NCBI GenBank assembly: GCA_009746045.1
Contig: RPFO01000310.1
Coordinates: 1,126,234-1,186,233 of the forward strand
DNA from: Mesostigma viride
Taxonomy: Eukaryota; Streptophyta; Mesostigmatophyceae; Mesostigmatales; Mesostigmataceae
DNA length: 60,000 bases
Direction: 5' to 3'
Shown here: positions 10,801 through 23,210 of the stretch, piece by piece
Layout of the letters: every line of letters begins with the position of its first letter
Position numbering within the stretch: position 1 is the first letter of the stretch
Notes under the pieces: generated by a model
Told to the model about the DNA's origin: nothing
What the model saw: only the letters and a program-made list of their open reading frames with translations
The model's database searches: none
Position numbers and translations under genes: made by a program

Positions 10801-11339
10801 ATGGGAGTGGCTGCAACGCTTCCTGCACGAGGCCTCGGAGACGTCCCTGCGCCTGTTCAGCATCTGCACCCTGGGCGGCGCCAAGTCCTGGTGGTGGGGC
10901 ATGTGTGCCGTGAAGAGGCTGACCTCTGCCAGCAACGGGGGCCTGCCGGAGCCGGTTCTCCCGTGAGTCGGGCTCCCTCTACCTCCCTCTCCCCGGTAAC
11001 GATGGCTGCCCTTCGTACGAGGCGTTCAGCGCGCGCATGTTTGCGGCGCTCAAGGTGCATGGGGAGTACGGCCAGCGCACCGAGGCGCAGCGCGCCCAGA
11101 AGATGGGCATGGAGGAGATGCAGGGTGTGGTGCGGGCGATGGCGGGGCAGGTGAGGGCGGGGGGCTGGTACCGCTGCCCCAACGGCCACCTGTACTGCAT
11201 CACCGAGTGTGGCGGTGCCATGCAGGAGAGCACGTGCCCCACCTGCGGGAAAGGCATTGGCGGGAGCCAGCACCGGTTGAGGGGTGACAACGCGAATGCA
11301 CTGGACGTGGATGGGGCGCAGAGGCCGGCATGGAACTGA
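7883..11339 (+). pseudogene. Gene 1 kinase exon: coiled coil-kinase-HECT-like, frameshifted before RZ finger
   Basis: Entered in phase 0 after 'ggaccatgcag'. The open frame encodes about 330 residues of heptad-rich helix, then a protein kinase domain, then a HECT-like region. In the kinase, the catalytic-loop codon at 9422-9424 is AAC, giving HRN where genes 2 and 3 have HRD. DFG ('CDFGVSH') and APE ('YAAPEVL') are kept, so it should be a pseudokinase. Compared with genes 2 and 3 there is a 4-nt insertion (CCGG, 10952-10955) that shifts the frame to a TGA at 10964-10966. The end of the HECT-like region and the RZ finger remain encoded out of frame (about 10956-11339). Either a pseudogene, a truncated decoy, or in part an assembly error. 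Confidence 0.75.
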
Positions 11340-12195
11340 GCGGCCACTGCCTCTGCACGGCCTGTAGCCATGCCCCCACTTGTGGTCCGACAAATTTGCG
11401 ATTGCCTTAATCTGCTTGATTTGAATGGGCCGAGCATTCTTAGCATGAGATACAAACAGGAGTGCACATGGGTGACACCACGTCATGGACCATCCTCAGA
11501 GACGGCCATGTGCATCCACGCTTCGATGCGATGCTATGCGCGCGGTTTGGTGTGGGCAGCTGATCTGCGGCAGTGCTGACAATGTTGGGGTGACATTTGC
11601 ATGGTGCCAAGCTCTCCTCTTACATGCATGTTTTGGTACAAAGCCAAAGGCTTGATCTGTCACACCTTATTTAGCCCTTCAAGTCTGCCTTGTACACCAG
11701 TGAACATTATTTGCCTAGTTTGTCCTAGTTCGCCTGCACAACCGGCATGTGGTTTAAGGTTTTGGGGGATCTGCTACTCTTGACTGTGATGCATTCAACT
11801 CGGTTAGGTGCATGGGCGTTTGGAATGATATCGCAACAGTTAGGTGCACGCTACCTGCTTGCAGACGGGCATGTAGAGTTTTTGACGGTTGTAGCTCGCT
11901 AGTTATTTTCATACTGGTTGTCTCTTCGATACTGTGGAATGGAGCTACTGAATGGCATGCGTGCCAATCCTGAGGGCGTTTCATTGATAAGTTGGGGAAA
12001 GGATGGCATTGAGAGCTAGAAGATTTTCAAGACAAAGTTTTGAGAAATGATCAATGGCAACATGGGAGAAAAATCTTCTGATACAAGAGGGAAGATACAA
12101 AAACAATGCATGCATAATTGTAGTGACGAAAAGTGTGCAAATAGGACATTGCCACATGATTCACGAAAAACCAACGCTGCCTGCCTACTCTTTTG
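11340..12195 (+). other. 3' flank of gene 1
   Basis: About 850 bp, clearly homologous to 18495-19340 and 36677-37525 after the other kinase exons. It should hold the 3' UTR. No coding region or clear poly(A) signal was recognised. Confidence 0.5.
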
Positions 12196-12470
12196 TTTAC
12201 TATGTAGTTCCACAACAAGAATGAACAGGTTCATGGTGACAGGACACAACCTTGCCAACGGCCTGCCTGCCTGCTCTATTGTTTACTATATAGTTCCACC
12301 ACAAGAATGAACAGGTTCATGGTGACAGGACACGACCTTGCCAACGGCCTGCCCTGCCTGCTCTATTGTTTACTATGTAGTTCCACCACAAGAATGAACA
12401 GGTTCACGGTGACAGGACACAAACTTGCCAACGGCCTGCTCTATTGTTTACTATATTCTGATTTGGCACG
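12196..12470 (+). repeat. 86-bp minisatellite, ~3 copies (gene 1)
   Basis: The unit contains 'ccaccacaagaatgaacagg', 'ttcatggtgacaggacac' and 'gccaacggcctgcctgc', with starts 86 bp apart (12221, 12307, 12393 for the word 'gaatgaacag'). The same array occurs after gene 2 (~6 copies) and gene 3 (~15 copies). Confidence 0.85.
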
Positions 12471-12604
12471 CCGCAAAGGTGAAAAAGGGCATCGTGGCTG
12501 GGTTCTAGTTCCAATTGATTCTGAGAGAATGCCATCAGCTTGATTGCTCATAAAAGTCGCAAGGTTTCTTTTATCTAAAAACATGCCAATCACTCCCTTG
12601 ACTT

Positions 12605-12662
12605 GCCCCCGTCCCTGCCCCTCCCCCCCCCTCCCCCCCCTCCCCCCCCTCCCCCCCTCCCC
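12605..12662 (+). repeat. C-rich tract, copy 2
   Basis: A (C)n tract interrupted by single T residues. It is the counterpart of 5350-5391 and precedes 'catttatgacatgctttctt' in both copies. Confidence 0.7.
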
Positions 12663-12821
12663 ATTTATGACATGCTTTCTTTTGTGTACTGTAGCGTAGG
12701 TGGCCCGAGGCCTTGGCATACTGTAGTGGGCACTTCAGTGCTTATGAAGAATTCAATCAAGATTGCAGGTTGTGAAGCAACAATTCGAAACCCGCCCTTA
12801 GTTAAGCCTCTTGGTCGCTTT

Positions 12822-12942
<121 letters not shown>

Positions 12943-13060
12943 TTTTTACGCCCCTCATAGTACTCCACTGCCGTGGCATACGTTGTCTATGGGCCCAGGA
13001 GCCTGATGAGAGGTCTCAACCTGATGTCCTGATATGCCACTAACAAATTACCTATTGCAG

Positions 13061-13234
13061 AGGGGGGAAACGCCACTGGATCGGGCCGAGAAATCAAAGA
13101 AAACGGACGTAGCACAGATGTTGCGTCATGCTGCGGCCAAGCCAACAGTGGCCCAACCACGGGTGCAGCAGCCACCTGCCGCACCAAACAAGCCCCAGGT
13201 GCAACACCTGACCGACCCAGCTGAGGGAAAAGCA
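13061..13234 (+). CDS. Gene 2 terminal half-ANK exon and linker
   Basis: The exon is 174 nt, phase 0/0, acceptor 'cctattgcag' and donor GTGAGT at 13235. It reads R-G-E-TPLDRAEKSKKTDVAQML and then the proline-rich linker ending EGKA, very close to gene 1. No full ANK exon precedes it within this duplicated block. A transcript would have to begin here or splice in from gene 1. Confidence 0.65.
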
Positions 13235-15031
13235 GTGAGTGCGGACAATCATTGTAATATTGCCCTCTGTGTAGCCACTTAGTAGATGCCCAAGAACACT
13301 TGGAGCTAAGCACGGCCTTAGTGACCAAGTGCTTGCATCTGCCACGTGCAGGAATGGTGACTTCTCGTATCTCTGCAGAGCACAGCTACTTGGACATTTA
13401 GTAGGGTGACACCCACAAGCTGAAAAACTGCAGACTGCTGATAGCCCTGTTGGAGCGTCATGCGTTGCGATGACACTTAGAGCCCTAGTTGGCATGTTTG
13501 TCCATAATGGCGATGGCTTTCTTCTTTGTTTGCGTGCTCAGAGTGTCACATATCCTCATGTTTAGCTTTGCTCAATATGCCAGTGTGGGCGGTACCTACT
13601 GGTCGCGATGGCTCACCAGGGACATACTAGCGATGTCGTTCGAGCTCGTTTGGCATGCTCTTATTAGTGGACTAGTACTACTAGAACTGCTGCCCATGCC
13701 TGGCTAGGTACTTTCTACGCTGCCTGCAGCAGCTGCATGTTTCGCTTCTGCATGTCACAAATACAGATAGCCATGTGTTGCAGCTCTGTTGCCTGCGTGA
13801 ATTTGTTGGTGCTTTTTGTAGCACCAGCTGCTACGAAAAAGAAAAGGCGGTAAAGATGGAGAGAGTGCATGTTATGCCACTATATCGGCGTCAGCAGCGT
13901 CGTTTCGAGTAGAGTAAGTGGTGCCGTTTCTATACGAAATTCTGCTTTGTTTTCAAACGGAGCTTAGGCTGTTACATAAGGTATGTATGCGCTGATCGAC
14001 TGTCTCTCGTACCCTAGCTAGGCAGCACTCCATGTCTTTCCAATAAATGATGGAAGCATGATAGGCTGAGGATGGCTTATTACAACCGTGAAGTGAGGGG
14101 ATTGTCAAGTTGAGTGGCATCAAAAAATCATTTTTATAATTCCAAGGCTGCTCGGATAGATAGAAGTGTCTTAGTTCAAATGAGAAAAACAAACCTGTGA
14201 GTTTGAGGGTTATGAGTGAAAAATCCGATCATATACTATTACCACCATCAAGCGTGGCTGTCATGAAGGTCATTGTAAAGTTAAACCAAATGGGTGGAGT
14301 CAGATGGCCAGGGCTGGAGCTTTTTAACATCAATTTTCCATCGAGCTGCCGGGCCAGCTGGTGACTTGCCATGCTGTATTTATTCGGCACAAAGTTCTGC
14401 AGAGAAGCTGCTGCATAATTTCAGCTTGGGAGCCTGCACCACATACATAATCATACGAAGGCCGTTAATGGGCTTTGTCCTTGTGAAATGCGGTTTTGCG
14501 GTGGTTGCCAAGTAGTTTATGCAGTGGTTGGTAATTGACTAGGCGTCACACCATATTCCGGCAAGTGCATGTCACCAATTACTTAACCCTCCATTTTTAA
14601 CATATACAACCCATTCATTGTTTTTTTTGGTCCACGTCTGCGCGAGTGCTTTGGTTCAGGGCAGGACTGCCTGACAGCCTTCTAAGGCCTTCAACCCTGA
14701 CTCAAGCATAGTCTTCCTCACCCCCTTTCCTACTGTCTCCTTTCCCCAAATCGGCCAACCCCCATCCCCAGCTGCAATGCATGGATGTGCGAACCTAGGG
14801 TGCGTGTCAACATGTTACCGAGTTAGAACCCAAAACTACTTACCAGGAGCCGGGCTGGAACATATGTGACGTAGGGTGCCCGAATGTCAACGACATGCTG
14901 CCCCAGGCACTTCTTTTGCCATTACATCGAAGTCCTAAAAACATCCATTTCCTTTTCTCCATCCTACATCCTGTCGGTAGCCATTTTCTGATCGACCTTG
15001 TCATTTGCTTGTGCTGGATTGGACCATGCAG
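13235..15031 (+). other. Intron between terminal ANK exon and kinase exon, gene 2
   Basis: About 1.8 kb, a close copy of 6227-7882 with an extra segment near 14175-14300 that gene 1 lacks. It ends in 'ggaccatgcag'. No other gene is seen. Confidence 0.55.
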
Positions 15032-18000
15032 GCTATGAAGGATGCTTTTGCAGAGATAGACTGGCCTGCCTGCCAGTTGAATCCCCAACCTGGCCTGCTC
15101 TCAAGCCTGGAGGGTAAAGTAATGGTCATGCAAGGTCAGCAAGGAACCTGGACAGTTGCGCAGCTGGCCCACCGCATGGGGGTGGTGGTGGAGGGCAGCG
15201 CCTTGAATGCGGCGAGATTGGGCACAGAGCTTAGGCAAGAGGATCAGCGCAGCAGGGAGCAGCTGGCCCAGACCCAGGCACAAGAGGAAGTCATGCACCG
15301 CAAGCTGGCCCACCTTCGCCAGAACAGCACGGACGTGGCTGCGGCAAGGGAGCGGGATGACGCGGTGCAGGCATATGCGAGCAGCCTTCAGGCTCTGCGT
15401 GAGACTTTGGAGAAGAAGGCAGGCCTGTCGGAGCAGCGACTTAAGCAGCAGCTGACGCTTAAGGAAACCATGGGTTTGTTTGACAACAGCCAAGAGACAC
15501 TGCCTGCTAGCGATGCGGGGAAAGGGCCTGAGCCAGACATGGAGGCAACCGGCCAGCTGGCGCTTGAGCAGCTGAGGGAGGTGGTAAAGGACTGCAATGA
15601 TGAGCTGATGCCCGCAGCGGTGGCTACACAGAAAGCAGTGGAGCATTTGCAGGCGTGCTTGGAGAAACAGGAAAGCATCGCAACCAAATTGCGGGGTCGT
15701 CTGGATGCTGCTGTCCAATCAGGGCAGCGGTTCGCAGCCTCAGTGCTTTCTCAGCTGAAGGGTGAGACTCCTGAGGAGGATGGCAGACATGCACGCAAGA
15801 TGTCAGAGATAACGCTGTTGCAAGCAAAGGAAGTGCGCAGGATGATGGCCCTGCGAGAGAGCATCCCAGGGACCCTGTCTCGCCTGGTGGCTGCCCAGCA
15901 GGAGGGTAAGCTGATCCAACGACAGCTCAGGTATATCCCTCTTGAGATACAGGACGCAGAGGATGATGGGCGCACAGGGCAGCTGCAGCAGCTCAAGGAG
16001 AAGGAGAGGACGCTGCTGGAGCAAGCCTCCAAGTTGGCCGCGGAACAAGCCACGCTGTCCGAGTCGTTGGCAGATGCCAAGCTGCAGCAGTGGTACCCGG
16101 ACTTGCTGGCGCAGGAGGAGCGCATCAAGGAGCTGCACAAATTCTTACCTGCAGGCGCCAGCAGGGACCTCATGGACAATGAGTGGAACCTCTCCAAGTT
16201 CCGCGATAGCCCTGGGACCCCCTTGGTGTCGGCAAGGGGGGCGTGGCGGGTGAGGTTGGTGGAGGACTGGAACGGGAAGAAGTGGGTGGTGAAAGAGATG
16301 GGGCCGGGGCCGGAATTGCGGCGGGAGGTCAACCGGCTGAAGGCTTTGCAGCACCCCCTGGTGATCCCCCTGGAGCGGGTGTTCATCGACAGCAACGTGG
16401 CCTACCTGCAGATGCCCTACTACAAGAACGGGAACTTGCGTGGCTGGGTTGACAGCATCGTGGGCGCCCAAAAGGGGGCAGCGAGTCTGACAACCCAGCA
16501 GGGTGTGCAGGTCTGGAGCACGATGAAGCAGGTCTTCCAGGCGGTGGCCTTTCTCCACCGCAAGGGCATCGTGCACCGCGACCTCAAGCCGGAGAATGTG
16601 CTGCTGCAAGACGACGGCCAGATCGCGCTGTGTGACTTTGGGGTCAGCCACGATGTGCTGGCCCACCTGCAGACGACCAAGGCAACGCTGGCCGTGGGGG
16701 GATACACCGCCTGCTATGCCGCCCCGGAGGTGCTTGGCGGGGAAGGGCGTGTCCGCAAGCAACGCGTACGCCGAGGACCTGTGGTCCCTGGGGTTGATGC
16801 TGCTGGAGCTGTCAGGGACCCGGCTGTCTTGGAACGCGACAACCTCTCGCCTGGAGGATGAGCAGGGTCACCCCATCAACACGGCCGACTTGCTGGTGGG
16901 CAAGTCCAAGTGGCACCGTGATCTGATCACCCTGGCTGACTCCCTGCTTCAGAAGGACCCTGACGCCCGGCCCAGTGCTGACGCAATCCTTGCCAGCGAG
17001 CTCTTCCAGCAGGACCCCTCCGCCAGCCAGGTGCAGCAGAACCGCCATCTGCTGCTGCTGACCAGCCACCTGGCGAAGCTGCGGCAGAGCCCTCAGGGTG
17101 GTGGGCGGCCCAAGACCCACGTGATGAGGTTGGACGCGCGCGAGGGGCCCGGCATGGTTGCCCCGGTGCTGGCGCTGTTTGCTCGGGAGGACGTCAAGCC
17201 CGAGGAGACAGTGGTGGGCGAACATGCGGGCGTGCGCATCCCTCTCTCCGAGGTGCTGCACAACCTTTTTGAGGCGGTGGTGCTGCCCGCTGCCGGCCTG
17301 TTTGAGCAGGGCAAGGGGGATGGCGAGGATGCCAGTGGGTCTGGAGTGGCCTCCCAGGTGCGCGAGGGGGTGGCCTTCCTTCCCAGGGTTTGCCAGGCGA
17401 GGGGCGCCAAGGCCGTGAAGACCCACCGGCAGCGGCTGCGCACGGTGGGCAAGATCTTGGCCAAGGCGGTGCTGCAGTGCATCCACGTGCCGGTGCAGTT
17501 TTGCAGCGCGCTCTTCTGTGCGCTGGTGGCCAAGGACGACCTCACGCAGTACAGCACGGCTGACTGCCTGGAGATGCTGGCGGAGTTTGACCCCACCGAT
17601 GCGCGCCGCATGCGCGTCACGCTGGCCATGAAGCACGGGGACGGCGAATCGGGGATCACCCTGGGGGCCCTCATGGGCGATGCCGGCGCGGACGAGACCC
17701 TCATGACGGATGCCAACAAAGACCTGCTCGTGCGCAAGGCGATCCACCACCGCCTGGTCCTGACGCGGGCGGCCGAGCTCGCAGAGGTGCGTGCCGGCTT
17801 CCTGTGCCTCGACTGGGAGCCCCTGCTGGGTGTCCTCTCGCCGTTTGACCTGATGACCCTCTTCTTTGGGACGGACTACCTGGACGTCAGCCGCGTCAGC
17901 CAGGCGTTCCAGCTGGACACGGCCAGCTGGGAGGGCAGGGAGGTGCAGGGGCAGCAGGTGTGGGAGTGGCTGCAACGCTTCCTGCACGAAGCCTCGGAGA

Positions 18001-18494
18001 CGTCCCTGCGCCTGTTCAGCATCTGCGCGCTGGGCGGCGCAAAGTCCTGGTGGTCGGGCATGTGTGCCGTGAAGAGGCTGACCTCTGCCAGCAACGGGGG
18101 CCTGCCAGAGTTCTCCCGTGAGTCGGGCTCCCTGTACCTCCCTCTCCCCGGTAACGACGGCTGCCCCTCGTATGAGGCGTTCAGCGCGCGCATGTTTGCG
18201 GCGCTCAAGGTGCATGGAGAGTACGGCCAGCGCACCGAGGCGCAGCGTGCCCAGAAGATGGGCATGGAGGAGATGCAGGGTGTGGTGCGGGCGATGGCGG
18301 GGCAGGTGAGGGCGGGGGGCTGGTACCGCTGCCCCAACGGCCACCTGTACTGCATCACCGAGTGTGGCGGTGCCATGCAGGAGAGCACGTGTCCCACCTG
18401 CGGGAAAGGCATTGGCGGGAGCCAGCACCGGTTGAGGGGTGACAATGCAAATGCACTGGACGTGGATGGGGCGCAGAGACCCGCATGGAACTGA
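15032..18494 (+). pseudogene. Gene 2 kinase exon, 1-nt frameshift in the kinase domain
   Basis: The same domain order as gene 3. The catalytic loop is intact (HRDLKPEN) and DFG and APE are present. Just after APE, 'cttggcgggg' replaces 'cttgcgggg', a single extra G at 16736-16737. The frame then stops at 16861. The other frame (from about 16737 to TGA 18494) resumes the same protein through the rest of the kinase, the HECT-like region and the RZ finger. All the residues needed are still encoded, so the lesion is either recent or a one-base assembly error. No ANK exons belong to it. Predicted inactive as it stands. Confidence 0.75.
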
Positions 18495-19340
18495 GTGGGC
18501 GCTGCTAGTGCACGGCCTGCAGCCATTCCACTACTTGGACTTTTGTGATAATGTCATCGCCTCGTTCTACTGGGATTCGAATGGGCCTGGCATGCTTAGC
18601 TTGAGATGCAAACAGCAGTGCACATGGGTTACAATGCAGCGCGGACCACCCGCAGAGAAGGCCAGGTGCATCCTGCGCAAATTCGATAGGATGCTAAGCA
18701 CACTGTTTGGTGTTGGCAGCTGATCTTCGGCAGTGCTGACAGTGTTGGGGTGAAATTTTCATTGTGACACGCTCTCCTCTTCCATGCATTCTTTGGTACA
18801 AAGCCAAGGGCTTGATCCGTCACACCTTGTTGAGCCCTTCAAGTCTGCCTTGTACAACAGTGAACATTATTTGCCTAGTTTGTCCTAGTTCGCCTGCACA
18901 ACTGGCATGTGATTTTAGGTTTGGGGGGATCTGCTACTCTTGACTGTGATGCATTCAACTCGGTTACGTGCATGGGCGTTTGGAATGATGTCGGCAACAG
19001 TTAGGTGCACGCTAGCCACTTGCAGACAGGCATGTAGAGGTTTTGACGGTTAATTGCAGCTAGCTAGTTATTATCATACTGGTTGTCTCTTTGATACTGT
19101 TGCGTGCTACTGAATGGCATGCGTGCCAACCCTGAGGGGTGTTTCATGGATAAGTTGGGGGAAAGGATGGCGTTGAGAGAAGATTTTCAAGACAAAGTTT
19201 GAACAAATTTATCAATGGCAACATGGGAGAAAAATCTTTTTTGATATAAAATGGAAACTACAAAAACAATGCGTCCATGCATCATGTTAGCGACGAAAAG
19301 TGTGCAAACATGCCATGGCTACATTATTCACACAAAAACA
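18495..19340 (+). other. 3' flank of gene 2
   Basis: About 850 bp homologous to 11340-12195 and 36677-37525. No gene recognised. Confidence 0.5.
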
Positions 19341-19885
19341 ATGCTGCCTGCATGCCTGCTCTATTGTTTACTATATAGTTCCACCACAAGAATGAACAGG
19401 TTCATGGTGACAGGACGTACACAACCTTGCCAACGGCCTGCCTGCCTGCTCTATTGTTTACTATATAGTTCCACCACAAGAATGCATGAACAGGTTCATG
19501 GTGACAGGACGTACACAACCTTGCCAACGGCCTGCCTGCTCTATTGTTTACTATATAGTTCCACCACAAGAATGAACAGGTTCATGGTGACAGGACATGA
19601 CCTTGCCAACGGCCTGCCTGCCCGCTCTATTGTTTACTATATAGTTCCACCACAAGAATGAACAGGTTCATGGTGACAGGACACAACCTTGCCAACGGCC
19701 TGCCTGCCTGCTCTATTGTTTACTATATAGTTCTACCACAAGAATGAACAGGTTCATGGTGACAGGACACGACCTTGCCAACGGCCTGCCTGCCTGCTCT
19801 ATTGTTTACTATATAGTTCCACCACAAGAATGAACAGGTTCATGGTGACAGGACACAACCTTGCCAACGGCCTGCCTGCGCATTG
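19341..19885 (+). repeat. 86-bp minisatellite, ~6 copies (gene 2)
   Basis: The same unit as at 12196. Some units carry a 2-4 nt insertion ('acgtacacaacc', 'gaatgcatgaac'). Confidence 0.85.
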
Positions 19886-22139
19886 GGCATGGTGGGGTGC
19901 TGCCATGTGGAGTTGTTGAGTTGAGTTGAGTTGAGTTGATCGAGTTTATTCCCGCGCCGGTGGTCCGACAGGGTTATTAATAGTGGATCCAAAGAATGGT
20001 CCGACCGGGGGTGGCAAACAAGTGCGGAGTGTGCACCGACGTGGTCGACCGGCCCCTCGTACTGCGCGTGCAGATGACAGCAACTAGGGGGGTGGGCATG
20101 CCAGCGCGCCGGGCATGCAAGGGCGACTCACAGGAGTGTCACACCAGCGGTGGCCGGTTTGGCAGCGGTGAGGGCACAGCCAAGTATTATTGTTGCAGCC
20201 CGACATATAGCCCGCATAATAACGATAGGGATTTGTGCGCGAACTTGCCTCTGTTTACCTACTCGAGAGATTCCGGGGAACCGGATTTGTTTGCAATGGC
20301 ATTTCATTTTGGGTTCCCGGCCTCGAGCTTGGTGCTCTGAACCTGGACTGGTCCGGATCTGACTGGGAAACGCCAACAACAGCACACCAGCAGGTCGACC
20401 CCTTGTACTGTGTCCCGATGATAGCACTCAGGGAGTGGGTACGCCAGCACGAGGGAGTACAGGCCACGGATATCAGGGAGTGTCCCAGCAGTGGTGGGCA
20501 CATCCAAGGATAATTGTTTCAGCCCACATAGCCTGCGAACTAAAAAGAGGGAATTGTACGCATGTTCACCTCTGGTTACTGACACTACCTCAAGCACAGG
20601 CACCTGGCCCGCGCAGACAAGGCGGACGCGTCAGATCGGTTAGCTGGCACCAAGCCCACCCAGCCCGGGCGCGTTATCTCTACCTGGTCTCCCCCTGGCT
20701 GCGCGCGCCCAGGTTGTCGACATTGGACCTTCCAGGACAGGCTCCGTCGGGGCATGTGCTATATCCCTGAGAAGACAGGCGCGTGCCCGGGGGCATGGAT
20801 CTATCATTTATCTGTGGGGGCAGATGATCTGCAAAGAGCGCTGGCAGAAGGTTGTGTTAGCCACAGTCCCCAAGTCCGTGGGGGTCGGTGCTACGTGTAA
20901 CGTGGATCGGCAAACAACGTGGGCCGTGGCACCTGCCCTTCAGCATGTACCACAACATGTACATAGACCGTTTGACGCACGCTTTACCATCTATCCCACC
21001 CCACTCAGGGAGAATTTATGCCCACGTGGCGCAGTCATGTGTTTTGATTAATCATTATATCATCAGCCAACATGTTCTACAAAGGTCTAAAACCCAGCTG
21101 GGCCCAGCACCCCAGCATGTAGGATAACGCATGATTAGAAAGCGAAATAGAGGCATGCACACTTTCGTATCATGACACCACCAACGTCAACCATGCACTA
21201 GAGCCGGGCCAGCTAGTTTGGGCAGTGCATGTAATGGAGACAAGAAAAGGTTACCAGCGACTGTCAGGCTTTCAACGCCGCAGTATCTGCTGAAGGCTTC
21301 GGCCATGCACTCATGCATTATGACGCAATATGACCACACCATCGATGCTCTCATATCTGGCAGCCGCCCCAGACACCGCATGACCAAAGGGACATGGGCT
21401 GGACACCCACCCACCCCCATGCCACCTGGCCACCCCACCCACCCAGGCAGTGTGGCTGAAGCTGCATGAAGGCCACGTGTACTGGTTAAAGAACTGGGCA
21501 CTGGGGAATGCCTGGCACGCAAATGCCCACGCGCATACGATCTAGCCATCTAGGTATGGCAGCTTGCACATACATAGGACTGCCCGACGTACCGGGAAGG
21601 TAAGGCAGCGGACCAATCACACACCGGGTCACCAGCCATGACTTCACCATTACTTCCTCGAGCTTGCTCGTGCTTCCCTGGTACGTGGTGCACCGCCCAC
21701 CTCGTGCCGGACCAGCACCGCCCTCAACCACAGTTCGACCACTTTGATAGAGGCACAGAAGCGGCTTGTGTTCAACCCACTGGCCGGTATTCCGTATCTA
21801 CCAGTCAGGCGAGCCCTGACACTAACCTGTGTGGCTCCGGGGGGGGAAGCCTTTCTCAGTTACCGGCAGGCGCTTACATGGCTGGTCAGACGTCTTCCGT
21901 TTGGTTGAAAACAGCAACACCCCCAGTCCTCCCTCCTTTCTCTGAGGGTCATTCGTGCTGCGTCATCCCAGTCTTTGTGGTGCAACCCAGGCCAGTATGA
22001 AGATCAAAAGTGTCCCTCTCCGCACCATATGACAGGAATCCATTATGCGAAGCTGAGGTTGCTGTCCCAGCTCCCAAAAAGCTGGCCTCCTCTTTCCTGC
22101 GCAGCCCTGCTGAAGCAAGTGCATGGAATATGTGGGGTA
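19886..22139 (+). other. Intergenic block, part 1 (with GAGTT repeat)
   Basis: It begins with (GAGTT)n at about 19915-19940. It is repeated as 38816-41080 after gene 3. Inside it, two diverged direct repeats of about 200 bp (near 20039-20262 and 20394-20580) share a 'gtcgacc...', 'gagtgtc...agc...gtgg' and 'cagccc.acata..cc.gc' skeleton. Open frames here are not kept consistently between the two copies, and no gene is called. It may contain the promoter side of gene 3. Confidence 0.5.
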
Positions 22140-22815
22140 CCGTGTGACCAGTCAGGATGTTGGGTGGAGCTGTGGTTGCGTGACGAACAGGCGGAGAATG
22201 CTCTATCATACGCCAATGTGAGGTCGGGTGTTATACCAGTTGCGATGTTGGGTGGAGCTGTGGTTGCGTGACAAACAGGCGGAGAATGCTCTATCATACG
22301 CCAATGTGAGGTCGGGTGTTATACCAGTCAGCATGTTGGGTGGAGCAGTAGTTGCGTGACAAACAGGCGGAGAATGCTCTATCATACGCCAATGTGAGGT
22401 CGGGTGTTATACCAGTTTTGATGTTGGGTGGAGCTGTGGTTGCGTGACAAACAGGCGGAGAATGCTCTATCATACGCCAATGTGAGGTCGGGTGTTACAC
22501 CAGTCAGCATGTTGGGTGGAGCTGTAGTTGCATGACGAACAGGCGGAGAATGCTCTATCATACGCCAATGTGAGGTCGGGGGTTATACCAGTCAGGATGT
22601 TGGGTGGAGCTGTAGTTGCGTGACGAACAGGCGGAGAATGCTCTATCATACGCCAATGTGAGGTCGGGTGTTATACCAGTTGTGATGTTGGGTGGAGCTG
22701 TAGTTGCGTGACGAACAGGCGGAGAATGCTCTATCATACGCCAATGTGAGGTCGGGTGTTATAACAGTCAGTATGTTGGGTGGAGCTGTAGTTGCGTGAC
22801 CAACGGGTGGAGAAA
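22140..22815 (+). repeat. 88-bp minisatellite, 7 full copies plus a degenerate one
   Basis: The word 'gcggagaatg' recurs at 22191, 22279, 22367, 22455, 22543, 22631 and 22719, exactly 88 bp apart. The unit also carries 'gttgggtggagctgt' and 'tgaggtcgggtgttat'. The homologous array after gene 3 (41085-41395) has about three copies. Confidence 0.9.
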
Positions 22816-23210
22816 GCAACTATCTGTGGCACTTGCTTGAGTCCTGAGTGCCAGAAGAGCGTGTGAGGACATGGGGACGAAGCGATAGTGTTGAGGGGGG
22901 CAGCATGGGGGTGACATGCATGTCCTGCTAAGGAGCAGAGGAAGCAACTGCAAGGAACTGGCAGTCAAACGACGAAGCAAAGACCTTTCCCCGGAAATTG
23001 ACGAGTCCTTTGTCTCAGCGCCACAAAGGGATCATGCAGGGAAGGTTGGACCAGGTTTACTTCATCAACATTCCTGCCTCTGTACCCTTGCTAGGGGAAG
23101 TTAAGGGGGAATCTCCAGGTTCAGGCCACAGGGAAGGGGATGCTGGCAAGCAGACGAATGCCACTGCAAGGGGCCCAAACTACCCAATGAAGGAAACAGG
23201 CAGGGTCGCT
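22816..23210 (+). other. Spacer between the 88-bp and 78-bp arrays
   Basis: About 395 bp, nearly identical to 41396-41800 apart from a divergent patch near 22995-23035. No gene recognised. Confidence 0.5.

Noticed and set aside
9071-10828. Long minus-strand ORFs opposite the kinase exons (also 16812-18428, 34499-36805)
   Set aside because: GC-rich antisense shadow of a real gene; His/Gln/Leu-rich reading mirrors the sense codons.
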